This document shows positions 1 to 11,706 of a stretch of DNA of 64,000 bases, one piece after another; within the stretch, counting starts at the first letter, position 1; each line of letters opens with the position of its first letter. The position numbers were made by a program, and so were the translations under genes. Origin of the DNA: Lithospermum erythrorhizon (lineage: Eukaryota; Streptophyta; Magnoliopsida; Boraginales; Boraginaceae). The notes under the pieces are model-generated. The model was not told where the DNA came from. It was given only the letters and a program-made list of their open reading frames with translations, and ran no database searches. The DNA is taken from positions 1 to 64,000 of the forward strand of contig JADFUC010000606.1 in NCBI GenBank assembly GCA_019722365.1, read 5' to 3'.

Positions 1-1373
1 TTGAAGCCATATTGCTATAATCATCCCAAGGACATGTATACAATGTAGTAAGTACATAAGGTAATACACGTGAGATAAGTACCACCTCTGGCTCGCACAA
101 GAAACGCCCACCGATCGATCCAAGTGCCTTCCTCTATCGCTCCGCGGCTTTCCAATCAAAACACCCAATTATACTACTACTCGCAAATACCCCTGTAAAC
201 CCTTATCTTAATTAAATTGACGCTTCAACCCATTTAGTTACAAATTGAAACTTGGGCAGATGATGGTTAATATGTTTTAGACCATTAAAATGGCGTAATT
301 CAACTATGTCGCACTAAATCCTATAATCTATCAACACCTTAACCAAAATTAAACATTATGAACCAATTTCAATCAACCCATAAAATATAAAAATTTTCCA
401 ACTACTAAACCTGCTTACAAATTTCAAACTCAAGCCTGCTTATCACTCTTCCAAAATCTAATAAAACTAATTTCAACATATTTTCTTCCAACAACCTAAT
501 ACTCATAATTTCAGCTCAAAATAATCACAATAAAGGTCCAATAACATATTTATACTATATCGACTACATTTAGATAAAGTCAACCCAAAATCACTGAACC
601 AATCAAATCCATAACCACACTTCTATCCCAATATCGATCACATCAACTCTTAGATTACACCAGCCTAAACAATAATTATATTCAATAATATCTCATAAAA
701 ATCAAAGTCAACTCCAAAATTCCAAAACGGGCCAAAGGCCCTAAACATCCAAAATCTAATATCACTAGAACACATATATATCAACCTGTGAATAACTAAT
801 TTAGAAACCCCAAGAATCAATTGGGAGCAATAAATGCAAAATACAAAAGTCAACAAAGTCAAACTCGATTCTACAAAAATACTCAAATAAGATCGCACCT
901 TGTTACCTGGAAACCATTTGTGACGATGGAGGAGAAACTCTCCCAGAAATTTGAGGTCCAAAGCTTGAGAAACGGAGGAGAAATCGAAGAAAGAAAATCA
1001 AAAGGGGGAGAAGTACCATGTCGCGTCTCACGTACTGGAGGAAGAAAGAAGAAATGGTTTGGTCCTTTGGGCCTTGGTTGGTTAATGGGCTTAAATGGTT
1101 GGCCTGTTTAATTCGTGTGAAACCCGATCGTTAATCCAACTACTTTAGAATCTATTTCATTAAATCAACTCCAACACACATTGATTTATATACTCAAATA
1201 TACACGCCTAAATAATGTCATTCCATTCGATTAAAAACTTAAATTTCAAACCAAATATACTACCAACCCACCATCTGCACAGATGACTATTCAACTTCGA
1301 ATTTTTTTTTGAAATACTCCACCGAGCAACTAGTATACTATTTCAATAACATTAGTAATGAACGGTTATTACA
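1..1373 (-). mobile_element. Partial LTR of a Tekay-type Ty3/gypsy element (family A)
   Basis: Read on the minus strand, it begins TGTAATAACCGTT at 1373 and runs off the left edge of the window. The same sequence recurs on the plus strand from about 5094 and from 11707: shared blocks include the part around 1327-1345 (gaaatagtatactag on the other strand), the 'atataaatcaatg' block, and a polypyrimidine block followed by 'gacctcaaatttc'. The TGT(A/G)ATAACC start and repeated 'gttgacttt' blocks are typical of long Tekay/chromovirus LTRs. It carries no gene; short frames here are incidental. The other end of its parent element is outside the window. Confidence 0.75.
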
Positions 1374-1728
1374 ACACAGAAATTAGTTTATTATTTAGTC
1401 ATACTATAATTTAACTAAATTCTATATTTATGCCTTTTAGGCCTAGATAATAATGAAATGAAATATTCATTTATCAATTAATTAATTATTAAATCAATTA
1501 ATAGAGGACTATTAAAGCTTCAAATAATCCCTAAAATTCATTAGAATAACAATTAAAATATAAAAATATGCTTGAACTATCTCAGATACATATAAGAATG
1601 TATTACTCAATAAAAGTATGAAATATTTGATAAAGTAGCTCTTTGAAAAAATTATCAACAATTTTCAAACTATTAATTATCAATTGTATTAACTTCGAAC
1701 TCAAATATACATACCTTTATCATATTTG
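1374..1728. other. AT-rich spacer, no gene seen
   Basis: About 355 bp of AT-rich DNA between an LTR start and a Copia-type LTR start, with short TTAATTAATTAA-like runs. No coding, RNA or repeat structure was recognised. Confidence 0.6.
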
Positions 1729-2570
1729 TGTTGGAAATCAGAGAATTGATTCTTTTATTGTGCTCATATGGCCAATTGTGTATCAATTCATTTACCGGTT
1801 GTTGTCAGGACATCGGAACTTAGTGTTCACCTTAGCAATGGCTATTACTGCGTGGGGTTCTCATGACACTTAAGAGTTATGAGCTTATTGCTAGATCTTA
1901 CTCATTAATCGTTATAATAATAGTCATTGGTCAATTATTGCTATTATACATCTTACTATTATCCGAGCCTAGAATGCCAATAATACACAATGATATTCAA
2001 TATTTCAAGAATGAAATTAAACGAGATTCTGTATATCGAAATGTATTTCTCAATATTTATATATTTTCAAATATATATGTTGATGAACATCAATTGGTTA
2101 AACTTAGTTTAATCAATTAAAACAATTGAGATCGATGAATAATCATAAGCTATTCGATAGTGGATTGTTAGTATTTTAATTAACTTATAGTTAATTAAAA
2201 TAGAACAACTCAATTAGTAACTCATTTAATTAGAGGCTCAACGGTCTAATTAAGTTAACTAGTTAAACTGGATTTCTTAACGAAAGTTGCTTAACAAGTG
2301 AATTTTGGGACTTGGTATTTAAGAGAGGATTAGAAGTTTTTCATGGACATAAGAATTACAAAAACTCCACCTCAAAGAGTGCCAGCTCTCTTCCTTGAGA
2401 CAATCGAAGAATTTTCTCCAATTTCATTTCATCCTCAAACTCTAGCAAGTTCAAGTTCTAATTGCTTCCCTCTTGGTCCGTAACGAGAGGACATCTTTGG
2501 TGTTGAAACAAGCGTTGGAGAGGATCTTGAGGAAATCACGCGAGGCTATTCGTGGGGAATTGGGTTCAAC
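1729..2570 (+). mobile_element. Copia-type LTR (family B), truncated by a Cassandra TRIM
   Basis: It starts TGTTGGAAATC at 1729 and is collinear with two other copies in the window (52291-53283 and 59595-60568), sharing 'tcaattcatttaccgg', 'atatgttgatgaacatcaat' and 'ttttgggacttggtattta' blocks. In the other two copies the sequence after 'gaattgggttca' goes on for about 160 bp to the LTR end. Here it is cut at 2570, where the Cassandra LTR begins. Orientation is plus, the same as the Copia pol remnant downstream, so it may be that element's 5' LTR, though the join is not preserved. Confidence 0.75.
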
Positions 2571-2666
2571 TCGTAACGCCTGTCTGCTTAATCGGGTCGG
2601 TGCATTATTAGATTTGATGACTGGCCTCACAACTAACATGGGTCTTTCAAAGACGTTTAGTCCTCA

Positions 2667-2763
2667 TCACGTGCTCAATGAAACTTCCCAAGGTCACCTA
2701 TCCTAGAATTACCTCAAAAGTCAAGCACGCTTAACAATGGAGTTCTTATAGTGATGAGCTCCG
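2667..2763 (-). repeat. 5S rRNA-derived segment in the left Cassandra LTR
   Basis: Complementary to the 3' two-thirds of plant 5S rRNA. Recognisable pieces include CTTCCCAaGGTCACC, TATCCTAG, CAAGCACGCTTAAC and GGAGTTCT, in 5S order and with near-5S spacing. This covers the internal control region (A box to C box) used by TFIIIA and Pol III. It is not a functional 5S gene: the 5' third is poorly matched and there are several substitutions. In Cassandra the 5S part is thought to supply Pol III promoter function; that role here is inference. Confidence 0.8.
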
Positions 2764-3149
2764 AAAGAAGATGCATCTGATGGTATAATATCAATCAAAT
2801 CTTATCAAATATCACACAATCAGCCACACAATAATATACACATTTTTAAGCGTCGGTATTACAACTCCCCACTTAAATACTCAACGCCCCTCGTTGAGCT
2901 AATAACACATCCAAGACCGCATCCGTGTGTGTGAGATTCTAGAGGTGGCCCATACGGCCTCAAGAGAGGTGTCTCGACTTTGCACCTTATAGTAATTAGA
3001 TCATAGTTCTGGACTAAGCTGATCCGATACCATTTGTAACGCCTTGGGACCGGGCGCATCAAGGTCGAAGGCATAGATTTATGGACCCAGCTCACAAACC
3101 AACACGGGTCAACATGTTTTGAACTCACTCACTGCAAGCTCACCGAGAA

Positions 3150-3222
3150 ACTTCATAGGTCACCCATCCTAGAATTACCCCTGTGTCAAGCACGATTAAC
3201 AATGGAGTTCTTAGGATGAGCT
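3150..3222 (-). repeat. 5S rRNA-derived segment in the right Cassandra LTR
   Basis: Second copy of the 5S-like block: GGTCACCCATCCTAG, CAAGCACGATTAAC and GGAGTTCTtAGGATGAGCTC in order. The C-box complement GGTCACCCATCCTAG is intact here, whereas the left copy reads GGTCACCTATCCTAG. The pair confirms the LTR relationship and shows modest divergence. Confidence 0.8.
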
Positions 3223-3245
3223 CAAAAAGAAGATGCATCTTGACA

Positions 3246-4800
3246 AGAGTAGCACTAACCAAATTCAGACAAACATATGTCTGGCCTATGATGAACATCC
3301 ATCTACCAAAGTTAATTTCGGGGATATGCACTTCTGCCGATTAATTTACCTTAAACAAATGTCCAACAAAGTGAGAGAAAACCTCTATGAACTGTGGTTT
3401 GGGAAGATTCTGGGCAGGGTTTTCTCAGATTTGGGTCGTAGTTATGTTAAGATTAACAAAGGAGTTAAACTTGCGCCCAAATCCGATAAATGCTATTTCA
3501 TAGATATCCAAAGGAAACAGCTTGGTTAATACTTACCCAAAAAGACGGTAATAAAATCTTCATTGCAAGACAGAGTGTTCTTAGTGCGAATATCGTCTTC
3601 ATGACTAGTACAGTTCATCTTGATAAAACCCAAGTTGATGAAGTCACGCATCTAATGGCTATCCGACGCACTCACAAGAATTGGCAATCCTTCATAGAAG
3701 ATCTAGTCCTTGATCCACAAGAAGTTATGGAAGAACCAACCTTAGAGATCCAATGTAGATCGTCATGAACTGTAGCCGGTATGGTGAAGCTTTCATCATT
3801 GAAAGTGACGAGCCCGCTACTTATAAGGAAGCAATAAATAGCAAGGATGCCGATGATGGCAACAGCCATGCAATCCAAATGGATTTATGTACCAGAAACA
3901 AGGTTATCCTGTTGATTTACCAAACGGGTTCATTCCATTGAATGTAAATGGGTATTTAAGAAGAAACACATAAAGACGGAAACGTCGATAAAATAAAGCT
4001 AGACTTGTTTAAAGGTTTCCAAATAAGTTCATGTGACTATGACTAAACCTATCAAGGCCGGTGGCTATGCTAAAATCCATCCGGATAATCTTAGCCATTG
4101 CCGCATTTCATGACTATGAACATGGCAAATGGATGTAAAGACCGCCTTCCGAATGGAAATTTAGAGAGGATGTGTATATGGTAAACTCCAAAGTGACATG
4201 TATTAAAGGACCTAAGAAGGTATGTGCAAAAGGTAAAGGTCCATTTATGGTCTTAAGCAGTATCCCATAGTTTGAATCTACGCTTTGATGAATCAATTAA
4301 AGATTTTGGTTTCATCAAGAACTAAGAAGAGTCTTGCATACAAGAAGCTGCGCGTGGAGCATGTATCATCATAGTCTGCAGGTCGATGACATAATTTAAT
4401 ATGAAAACAACGAGAGTTAGCTAAACTACCAAGGATTACCAAAATGTTTCTCAATGAAGGACTTAGTACAATAACATATACTTGAAATAAAGATCCATCG
4501 TAGATCGGGCCAAGGCTAATTGGACTTTGTCGATACCCAGAATAAGGCAATGCAGTTCAACATGAGTAATTCCAAGAAGGGTAATCTCCCATGACACGGA
4601 GTTCAACTCAAAGCAGAAAGCAATGTTGTCCCACTACTAGTGCCGAGATGAAATTTAAGGATGCAATTTTACAGCCGGCTAGGATCCATCATGTATGCTA
4701 TGTTATGGCACCGCACTGAGCATGTCTTATGCAATCGAAAGTATAACGAAGAGATAGCTCAAGCTAACTGTGTGAGAACCACTGATTGCGTTAGCGCATC
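3246..4800 (+). pseudogene. Broken Copia polyprotein: integrase C-terminus and reverse transcriptase
   Basis: Pieces of a Ty1/copia pol appear in order on the plus strand in shifting frames. Around 3475-3590 is the integrase C-terminal signature (KSDKCYF, then YPKET and KIFIAR). Around 3800-3850 there is ESDEPATYKEA, the usual pre-RT linker. CKWVFKKK lies at 3942, MDVKTAF at 4130, then N-x-L-E-x-VYMV, and GSIMYAML (the end of RT) near 4682. The residual aspartates 'VDD' sit near 4383. Frames change many times and stops occur throughout, so it cannot encode a working protein. No gag, protease or terminal LTR is attached. It lies in the orientation of the LTR at 1729. Confidence 0.75.
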
Positions 4801-5093
4801 TTAGCATGAAGAACTAAAGATGCCGTATATAAGTGAGATGAGTTAGTAGTCACCAAGACCACGCCGCCAGACTGGCTGCAGACGCATTTCAACGCTCCTG
4901 GGCCCGTATGTATTTTGTCTCAACGGAGCAGATCTTGGAGGAGTTCTAAGCGTAGGTCAGCCTTATCTTCACTACGTAATCTATACATCGCAGTCAGTTC
5001 AAGCCGCAGTTATTACATGAATTAAGAATTTGTGACTGAAGCCAGTAGTAATTTCCAGTAATAGAGGGACGAAGGAGTTACTTTGCATAACAC
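4801..5093. other. Junction region without recognisable content
   Basis: Higher GC than its neighbours, no domain recognised. It sits between the Copia RT end and the next Ty3 LTR and could be the decayed Copia RNase H. Confidence 0.4.
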
Positions 5094-7400
5094 GCGTAAT
5101 AACCTCGTTCGTATTAATATTATTGAAATAGTATACTAGTTAGTCAGGTATTTCGAGGGAGAAATCAAAATTGAAGTCGAATAGTTAAAATAGTTTAATC
5201 GGTTTGATTGATAGTATATTTATTTGATAATTTTAAAAGTTTAATCGAAAAGAAATGAACATTATTTGGGCGGTAATATAATTTGAGTATATAAATCAAT
5301 GTTAATGTTTGGAAGTTGATGGTCGAAATAAGTTAAAACGAGAAGTATCGATTGAATTAAACGATCGGGGTCCACACGAGTTAAACAGGCCAACCCATTT
5401 AAGTCCAAAAGACCAACTTGGCTTCGAATAAGACAAGAAGAATGATTGCCCTTCTCTCTCTCTGCCAAAGATGGCTCTTCCCCACCCCCTGATTTTTCTT
5501 TCTTCAATTTCTCTTCCATCTTATGAAGTTGGACCTCAAATTTCGAGAGCTCTCATCATTCCCGTCAGTTTGCTGCAAAAAAGGTGATCTTTTGAGTATT
5601 TTGTGAGATCTCCAAGATTGACTTTTGTTGACTTTTTGTATTTTAAATTTTATTTGCCTAATTGATTCTTGGGTTCTAAATTAGTTATTCTGAGTTGATA
5701 TATCGTGTTAAATGAAATTTCGATGTTTTTAGGCCGTTGACTTTTTGAACTTTGTGTTGACTTTGGATTTTTGGATATACATGAATAGAATTATTGTCTA
5801 GCTTAAATATAATATAGAACTGGTAATGATCGAGTATTTGGGGTAGAAAGTGTCATATAGTTTGGAATTGGACTTTCGTGATCGTGGGGTTGACTTTTTG
5901 TTAAAATGTAGGTTAATGTAAATAAATTATTGAATCTATGATCGCTTTGGGGATACAATTATGAATTATAAGTGCTAAAGCAAATCGGTTGGAATTAATT
6001 TTATGATTTCCCCAAGAGTGTTTGACTTGGGATTAGATATCGTATCGTAATGGTTAAATTAATTGGGAAAGTTGAAATTGATTGATTGAAAACATTTGAA
6101 ATGTTGGAAATTGAATAGGATATAGGTCGACATCAATTTAGCCGGGTAGTGAGTGGTTGTCACCAAAACAGTTATTGAAACATAGTTAAAATCTTTACGA
6201 CAAGGTCAATTCTATAAATCAAATGGGCTAAAAAGTCTAGCTTAAATTAGGACAAGGATTGAAATGGTTACGAAGTTGTGATTATATTTCGAAATGCTCG
6301 CTCGCATCGTGGGACGTGGGGAACAACGAGTGACGATTGATCGCTTGGGCCAAGGTACCAGCTGCTGTGATTTATCACCTTGCTACCTTATCTATGTTTG
6401 TGAAGTATATGGTAAAATTGATTGTGACTGCAGTCGTTCTAAACTTATCTCGTGGTTATAGTTGTAGCGTTAATGTTGACTTGAACGTGGTTGTGTTAAA
6501 TGCATTATGTTTGTTTATTTCGTTATAGGTATTCATGGTTGAACATGTATATGTATGGGCGTATTCAAGTTTGAGTATGATTGTAAGTGGACGATCCGAG
6601 TAGATTTTTAAGTAGCATAGGCTCTATATGATTTGTTGTATTATGTGTGTTGTAGATGCCACATTGATCATTGTGTGACATGCTTGATATTGTATGTGTG
6701 ATTTAGAATTGTTTGATTTGAGGATGAGATGATGGGGTGTTCGAAGGTGAGCCTGCTGAAAAGGATATGACATGTTGGGTTCAAGGGTATTTGCCGAAAG
6801 GATATGTTGTTAGTGTTCATAAGAGTCAATGGGAAAAGCAATGAATCATATATATGATGTTATTGTGTTTGTTTTGTAAGTTATTTATTGTATTTAGTAT
6901 GAACGTAGGAAATTTTCTCGTTATTTGTTTGCTTGTGTGATAAGAATATGACCGTGAGCAACGTAGTTAAATTTTCTATAACGAAGTTTGTTGGGATGAG
7001 ATAACTCGTTATGATGCTCAAGAATAGTATATTTGTTGTATTATATATGTACAAATGTATTTATCTATCCTATCGCTACATACATATCAGATATTTATCC
7101 CTTGTTGTAATTTGTTTTAGATGGGCAAGTTAACATCCAAGAGGATCTGCTCACTAAGCTGCCGAGTTTACCCCTTTCCCACCTTCGATTGACAAAGTCT
7201 TTTAAAGCGTTGAGTTCGTGAGTATCCGTGATTTTATTTAGGTGAGATGGGTGTTGGGATCCTCAACATTTGTCTTACTATTTTTTCATGTACCAAATTG
7301 TGATTTGACTAAAGAAAATAGAAATAATCGTTTCATATATTTTGGCTTGAAATTATGAAGTTGTGTATTTAGTCTATTAGATGTGACACATGATGGTTAA
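5094..7400 (+). mobile_element. Family A Tekay-type LTR, presumed 5' LTR
   Basis: It starts at the block (cg)cGTAATAACC and is collinear with 11707-12950 and, inverted, with 1-1373. Shared stretches include 'ttatttgggcggtaatata', 'aagtatcgattgaattaaa', 'gacctcaaatttcg' and several 'gttgactttttg' blocks. Similarity can be followed to about 6420 by comparison with the inverted copy. The right end is not defined. The 2.2-kb size of related LTRs in this window predicts an end near 7300, and about 7110-7270 has the 'aggatctgctcact' region seen late in other Tekay LTRs. No clear primer-binding site was found. Confidence 0.65.
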
Positions 7401-10400
7401 CTGCATGAAATGTTTTCGCTGAACTATTTTACTATCAAACCGTCAAGTTCACTGCTTTCAAACAGTGATTTTCGTACAACCAATCGAGAGCTAATTTATA
7501 CAGTCTCATGACGGTCTAACCTCGAGGCCATCAATTCTATGTTTGGCCTACAATTAAGTAATTTGTTTCAGGCCTTATCACTTGAAGGTCCTGTGTGGTT
7601 GTGTGCTTAACTAGTTGTTTCAGACGAGTTGTTTGTCTTTTCCAAACCGAGTCTTTTCTTTCAAGACCGTTGACTGCTGAGATGCCACCTAGCATTTTTG
7701 TTTAGCTAAAGTAAGATTCATATAGAAAAGATCATTGAACTTAGTTGTCCTATGAACTAACGTGAAGAGAGATACTATGAGACATATAAGTAAGAATTGA
7801 AATCGGATATGTTGAAATGAATAGATAGAGATATGCCAAAGGAGGTTGGGAACTTTTTCTTATGTTGACTTGAGTTGTTAAAGGATTGATGTAAGGTAGA
7901 TAGACCCAAGAGTGCCAAGGCAGATTGCGATGGTAGTATAAGACGATGATCCTAGTTGAACTCAGCATCTAAAATAATTGGTGATGAATACCGTGATACT
8001 ATGGTAGATGTGACCCATGTTAGATGGTGAGACCAATTTGGTTGACGCGTTGATGGGTCACTTGTGAATAGAACAAGTTAATGAATCTTGTCATCCGACG
8101 GGAACATAAATAACAGGGCAATAAGAGAATATGTAAGTGCCGTGAATAAAGTGGGATATTGAATTTATCTGATGATACTAGAGAATTATGATAAGCTTGA
8201 ATGGTGGAAAATTTGCTTGTTATCATGATTAATGGTTATGTTGGATTATCAATCATCTAGAGGCATTGAATATGTCTGTACATCTGAAATATTGAAAAAA
8301 AAATGAGTATTGGTGAAATTTAGTGTGAGAGTAATTTATTAGACATAAAGTTGAATATAATGTAACTAGGAGTTTGAGATGAAAATGAGTATTCTAGTTC
8401 GATTGTCATTATGAAATTCTAGTTAAGGTCAGAAGCAAGTTGGTTGAAGGATAAAGTGGAATAATGAAAAAGTTTGGGAACCTGAGAAAGAAGAGACGTT
8501 CGGTAGTACCCTATCAATAGAATATTTAAGCGAGATGGAAATTCGTTGATGATTGGAGCAGTAAGTTCGACGGAGAAAGAACGGTCTTACGAGAAACATT
8601 AGTTGATATACCAGTTGGAGAAAACTCTAAGAGAGATTACTAGATGAGATAGGAAGCGTGACCTCTAGGAGAAGTATATTAAGAAGAGGGGACCGGTTGA
8701 AGTTGTCTCTGAAGTGTGTAATGTACTGTTTATAGAATCATTCTTCATAATAAAACTCAGAGACTAGATATAGCGTCAATAATTTATGAACTACGATGTT
8801 AATTGACAGAAATGGATTATTTAAGGCTTAAAAAAATCAAAGAATCAGTGAATTATGGAATATGATTAGAAGAAGGAAATTAGATTTGTATTTTATCAAA
8901 GTAAGGATGAAAATTGTGTATGATTTATTGTAATGAAAGGTGATAAAATAGAACCCCTAGAAGGTATGATATGTGAAGTATATGTTTGTTGGTGTATGAC
9001 ATGTTGGGTAATGTATAAATAAAAGTGAGAAAGTAAGGAAATTATGATATAAACTAGGTAGATAGTTGAATATCAAGGATTTAATTATTAATGCACTGTT
9101 AATTTATGCTAGAGAAATGGAATGATAAAGAATGAGAACTTCTGGAAGACTTGAATGTATTGTATGCAATTATATATATGAAGAATGTTGATGGAGAAAA
9201 TTTGAATTTCCAGTTGATGAGTTGAGTAAAAGTTAGCAAGTGTCGAATCACATAGCTTAAGATTATGACGCGATTTAACGGCTTAGTAAGTTGTTAAATG
9301 AGGTATTAAGAAGTTTTATGGTTATTTGGAAGGCAAGTAAGGTGGAGACTTATACCGTATCAAAGAATCAAGAAAGGGCGAGTCTATGACATAATGAGTT
9401 GATAATAGAAATTCAATATCGATAAATGTTTATAGAAGTTCGTTATCGTTTTAAATATTATATGAAAGAGGAATAATGGATGCTTAAAGGCAGAAGAATA
9501 ACTACATACTAAGGACAAAGAATAAGAATTGAAATTCAACGATGATTGACAAAATATTTGACTATGGAAGAATTTAGTTGATGAAGATTGTTGGATGTTA
9601 AGTATTTATGAGGATTTCTGAGAAGAATAAAGAGAAACAAAACGAACGATCATTGTATAAGGATAGATTAAGATTATAAATTGGTTGAAACTATTTGCTA
9701 AAAGGATATGTTAGAGATAGATGCAATTCTTTTCTTCAGATGTTGGAACTTGAGGTTATATTCAGAGTGTTAGACTATGAAACTAAGTCATTAATACGAT
9801 GAATAAGGAACTAGCTAGATTGGTGATACTAGATTATATTATGGATTATAAGACATAACCAGGCAGTACGGTAAGTTAGGAATCAAGGAAAAGAATGTCT
9901 TTGTTAAATAGGATAAGAGCTGAGTAAATATAAATAGATGATAATTAGATTGAGGAATGCCATGCATTAACATGAGTCAAAGGCACGAATTTTCTTTCCT
10001 TCAGATAAGGGGTGATTGATGACATAATTTATTTATTAAAGTGATAAGAAAGTATGGGTATTACGAATCTCTTGTAGAATTTGTAAAGCAGTAATGCTTA
10101 AAAAATGAGAATATATGTGAGAATATATGTACCTAATGTATATTTAGATTTATATATTATTAGAATATGGAGCAGTTCTATTATGCTAGAAATATGAGGG
10201 CTTGAAGCATATACATAATGAGAGTTATAGCAATTTTGATAGACACTTATGGACATGTATTATGGAGTTATTAGTGTTATTTAGTGAACTATATATGTAA
10301 AAGCTTAAATCGTGTATTTAGAATTTGAAGATTAATAAATTGTGATACTACAATTGCTAGATGGATATGATAATACGTAGAACCATATGGATGTTGGATA

Positions 10401-11706
10401 CGGTGATTTAGAGGATACAATGCTTAGATTTTGATGATTAAGAAAGATGACTATGTCTTTAAAGGTAATGATGAGAATATAAGGATATGCCAAGGTAGTA
10501 AGACCAAAGTATAGAGTATGAAAATGTCAGACTGTATTTATAAATGTCCAATGCATGAGTTGAAGTTGATTATAGTTTGGAGTTCCTTCTGTCGAGGAGT
10601 AAATTTGGAGTTCTTCTACGAGAGGAAGTTGATTCACGACAAGGAAATTGCATCGAAATTATTATGTGTATCGTTGAGACATGAAGTATCCTCTAGAGTT
10701 GTAAGGAGTACTATAAGGTGATATGTTGAATTTAAGCATATCTAGTTGTGCTGAAGGTGCGTTGAGGTTGATTAGAGACTGTTATGGTGTTAATAAATTG
10801 TTAGACGATATCAAGAGATGTTATACAAGAAATGAACTAATACAGTAGATAATTGCTAGATGACTTCTGAGAATGTTACGTAAACAAGAAAGGGATATTG
10901 ATGATTATAGCAGATATTGAAATAGTGGCGAATGATAATATCTACGACATAGAGGCTGATATATTGATCTTTGTTGATATTTGACGTTGAGATTATGTGA
11001 TTTGCTTCCAAGAAATGTTCAGATTGGGTGTTCTCGTTACCTTAGATGTTATGATTATGTGGGTTGATTAAAGTATAACGATTAGCTGGGAGTGTCTGTC
11101 ACCTGATGAGTTCATATAATCATGGAGTAAACAATAATGAGAGGTATTGACAGTTGGCGAACATTATGGATATGGTATGATTATCGAGGTGTAATCCTAT
11201 GAGGACCGGATAATGCCATTAAATAGAGGTCTAGGTAGAATGTTGCTGTAATGATTCATCAAGATTGTGAAATACCATGGGGAGTCGCTGATTTCCTTTT
11301 ATGAGATAATTTGATTATTCTTTATAGGATATTGTGGTTATGTATATATGTTAATTTATGTGGAGAAGTCAGATCAACATTGATATGTAGTGGCTTAACG
11401 AGATAGATAACAAATGATGAAAAGATGAGATGTTATCGATACGTAGTAAAATGTTGGGGTGAAAACATGAAGGATATTGATGTGCTTAATAGATTATAGA
11501 TCAGAAGAGGATTACTATATGAGATGCTAGATACCAACTAATAATGGTAGAGGAAATGAGGAGAGATATCATCAATTTGAGTATGTGAGTTTTACATAAC
11601 ATTAAGTTGTGATATTAGATAACAAATAGGAGTTGAAAATAAGTATGTTATAAGGCTTACCTGTTTATTATAAATTTGAGGACGAAATTTTATAAGGTGG
11701 GCAGAT
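7400..11706 (+). mobile_element. Interior of family A element, no protein domain recognised
   Basis: About 4.3 kb between two family A LTR copies. The plus strand is conspicuously purine-rich and stop-rich in all frames. The longest frame is under 80 codons, and I could not find gag zinc knuckles, protease DSG, RT YVDD/FIDD, or integrase HPQTDGQSE signatures that are visible in neighbouring elements. It ends with TTTGAGGACGAAATTTTATAAGGTGGGCAGA-like sequence just before 11707, the typical 3' untranslated/polypurine end of plant Ty3 chromoviruses. It is either extremely decayed pol or a non-autonomous derivative. Confidence 0.5.
11674..11706 (+). other. Ty3 3'-UTR motif and polypurine tract of family A element
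   Basis: A 'gaggacgaaattttataa' block followed by 'ggtgggcaga' stands immediately before the LTR start TGTAATAACC at 11707. The matching arrangement is seen again at 15917-15947 before an independent LTR. Confidence 0.75.

Larger units (their letters stand above)
2571..3245 (-). mobile_element. Cassandra-type TRIM retrotransposon (5S rRNA-bearing LTRs)
   Basis: Two direct repeats, 2571-2863 and 3035 to about 3245, each open (T)(G/C)GTAACGCC and contain a block matching the complement of plant 5S rRNA. Between them lie 171 bp without coding potential. Read on the minus strand, the right copy ends GGCGTTACA and is followed by TGGTATCGGATC, close to the initiator-Met tRNA primer site TGGTATCAGAGC. 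The left copy begins TGTAATACC directly after a purine run GTGGGGAGT, as a polypurine tract should be. LTRs near 300 bp, a tiny non-coding interior and 5S sequence in the LTR are the definition of Cassandra. The right (5') LTR seems cut just beyond the 5S part, where Copia pol sequence starts. Confidence 0.85.

Noticed and set aside
2473..2706. 77-codon plus frame and overlapping 62-codon minus frame
   Set aside because: They span the junction between a Copia LTR and the Cassandra LTR; non-coding retroelement sequence.
2684..2763. A genuine 5S rRNA gene
   Set aside because: Only part of 5S is matched, with several substitutions, and it sits inside a repeated LTR with primer site and polypurine tract; explained by Cassandra.
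8461..8520. Chromodomain-like reading (K-W-N...V-W-E-P-E) in the family A interior
   Set aside because: Single short resemblance, not at the end of the interior where a chromodomain belongs, with no integrase before it.
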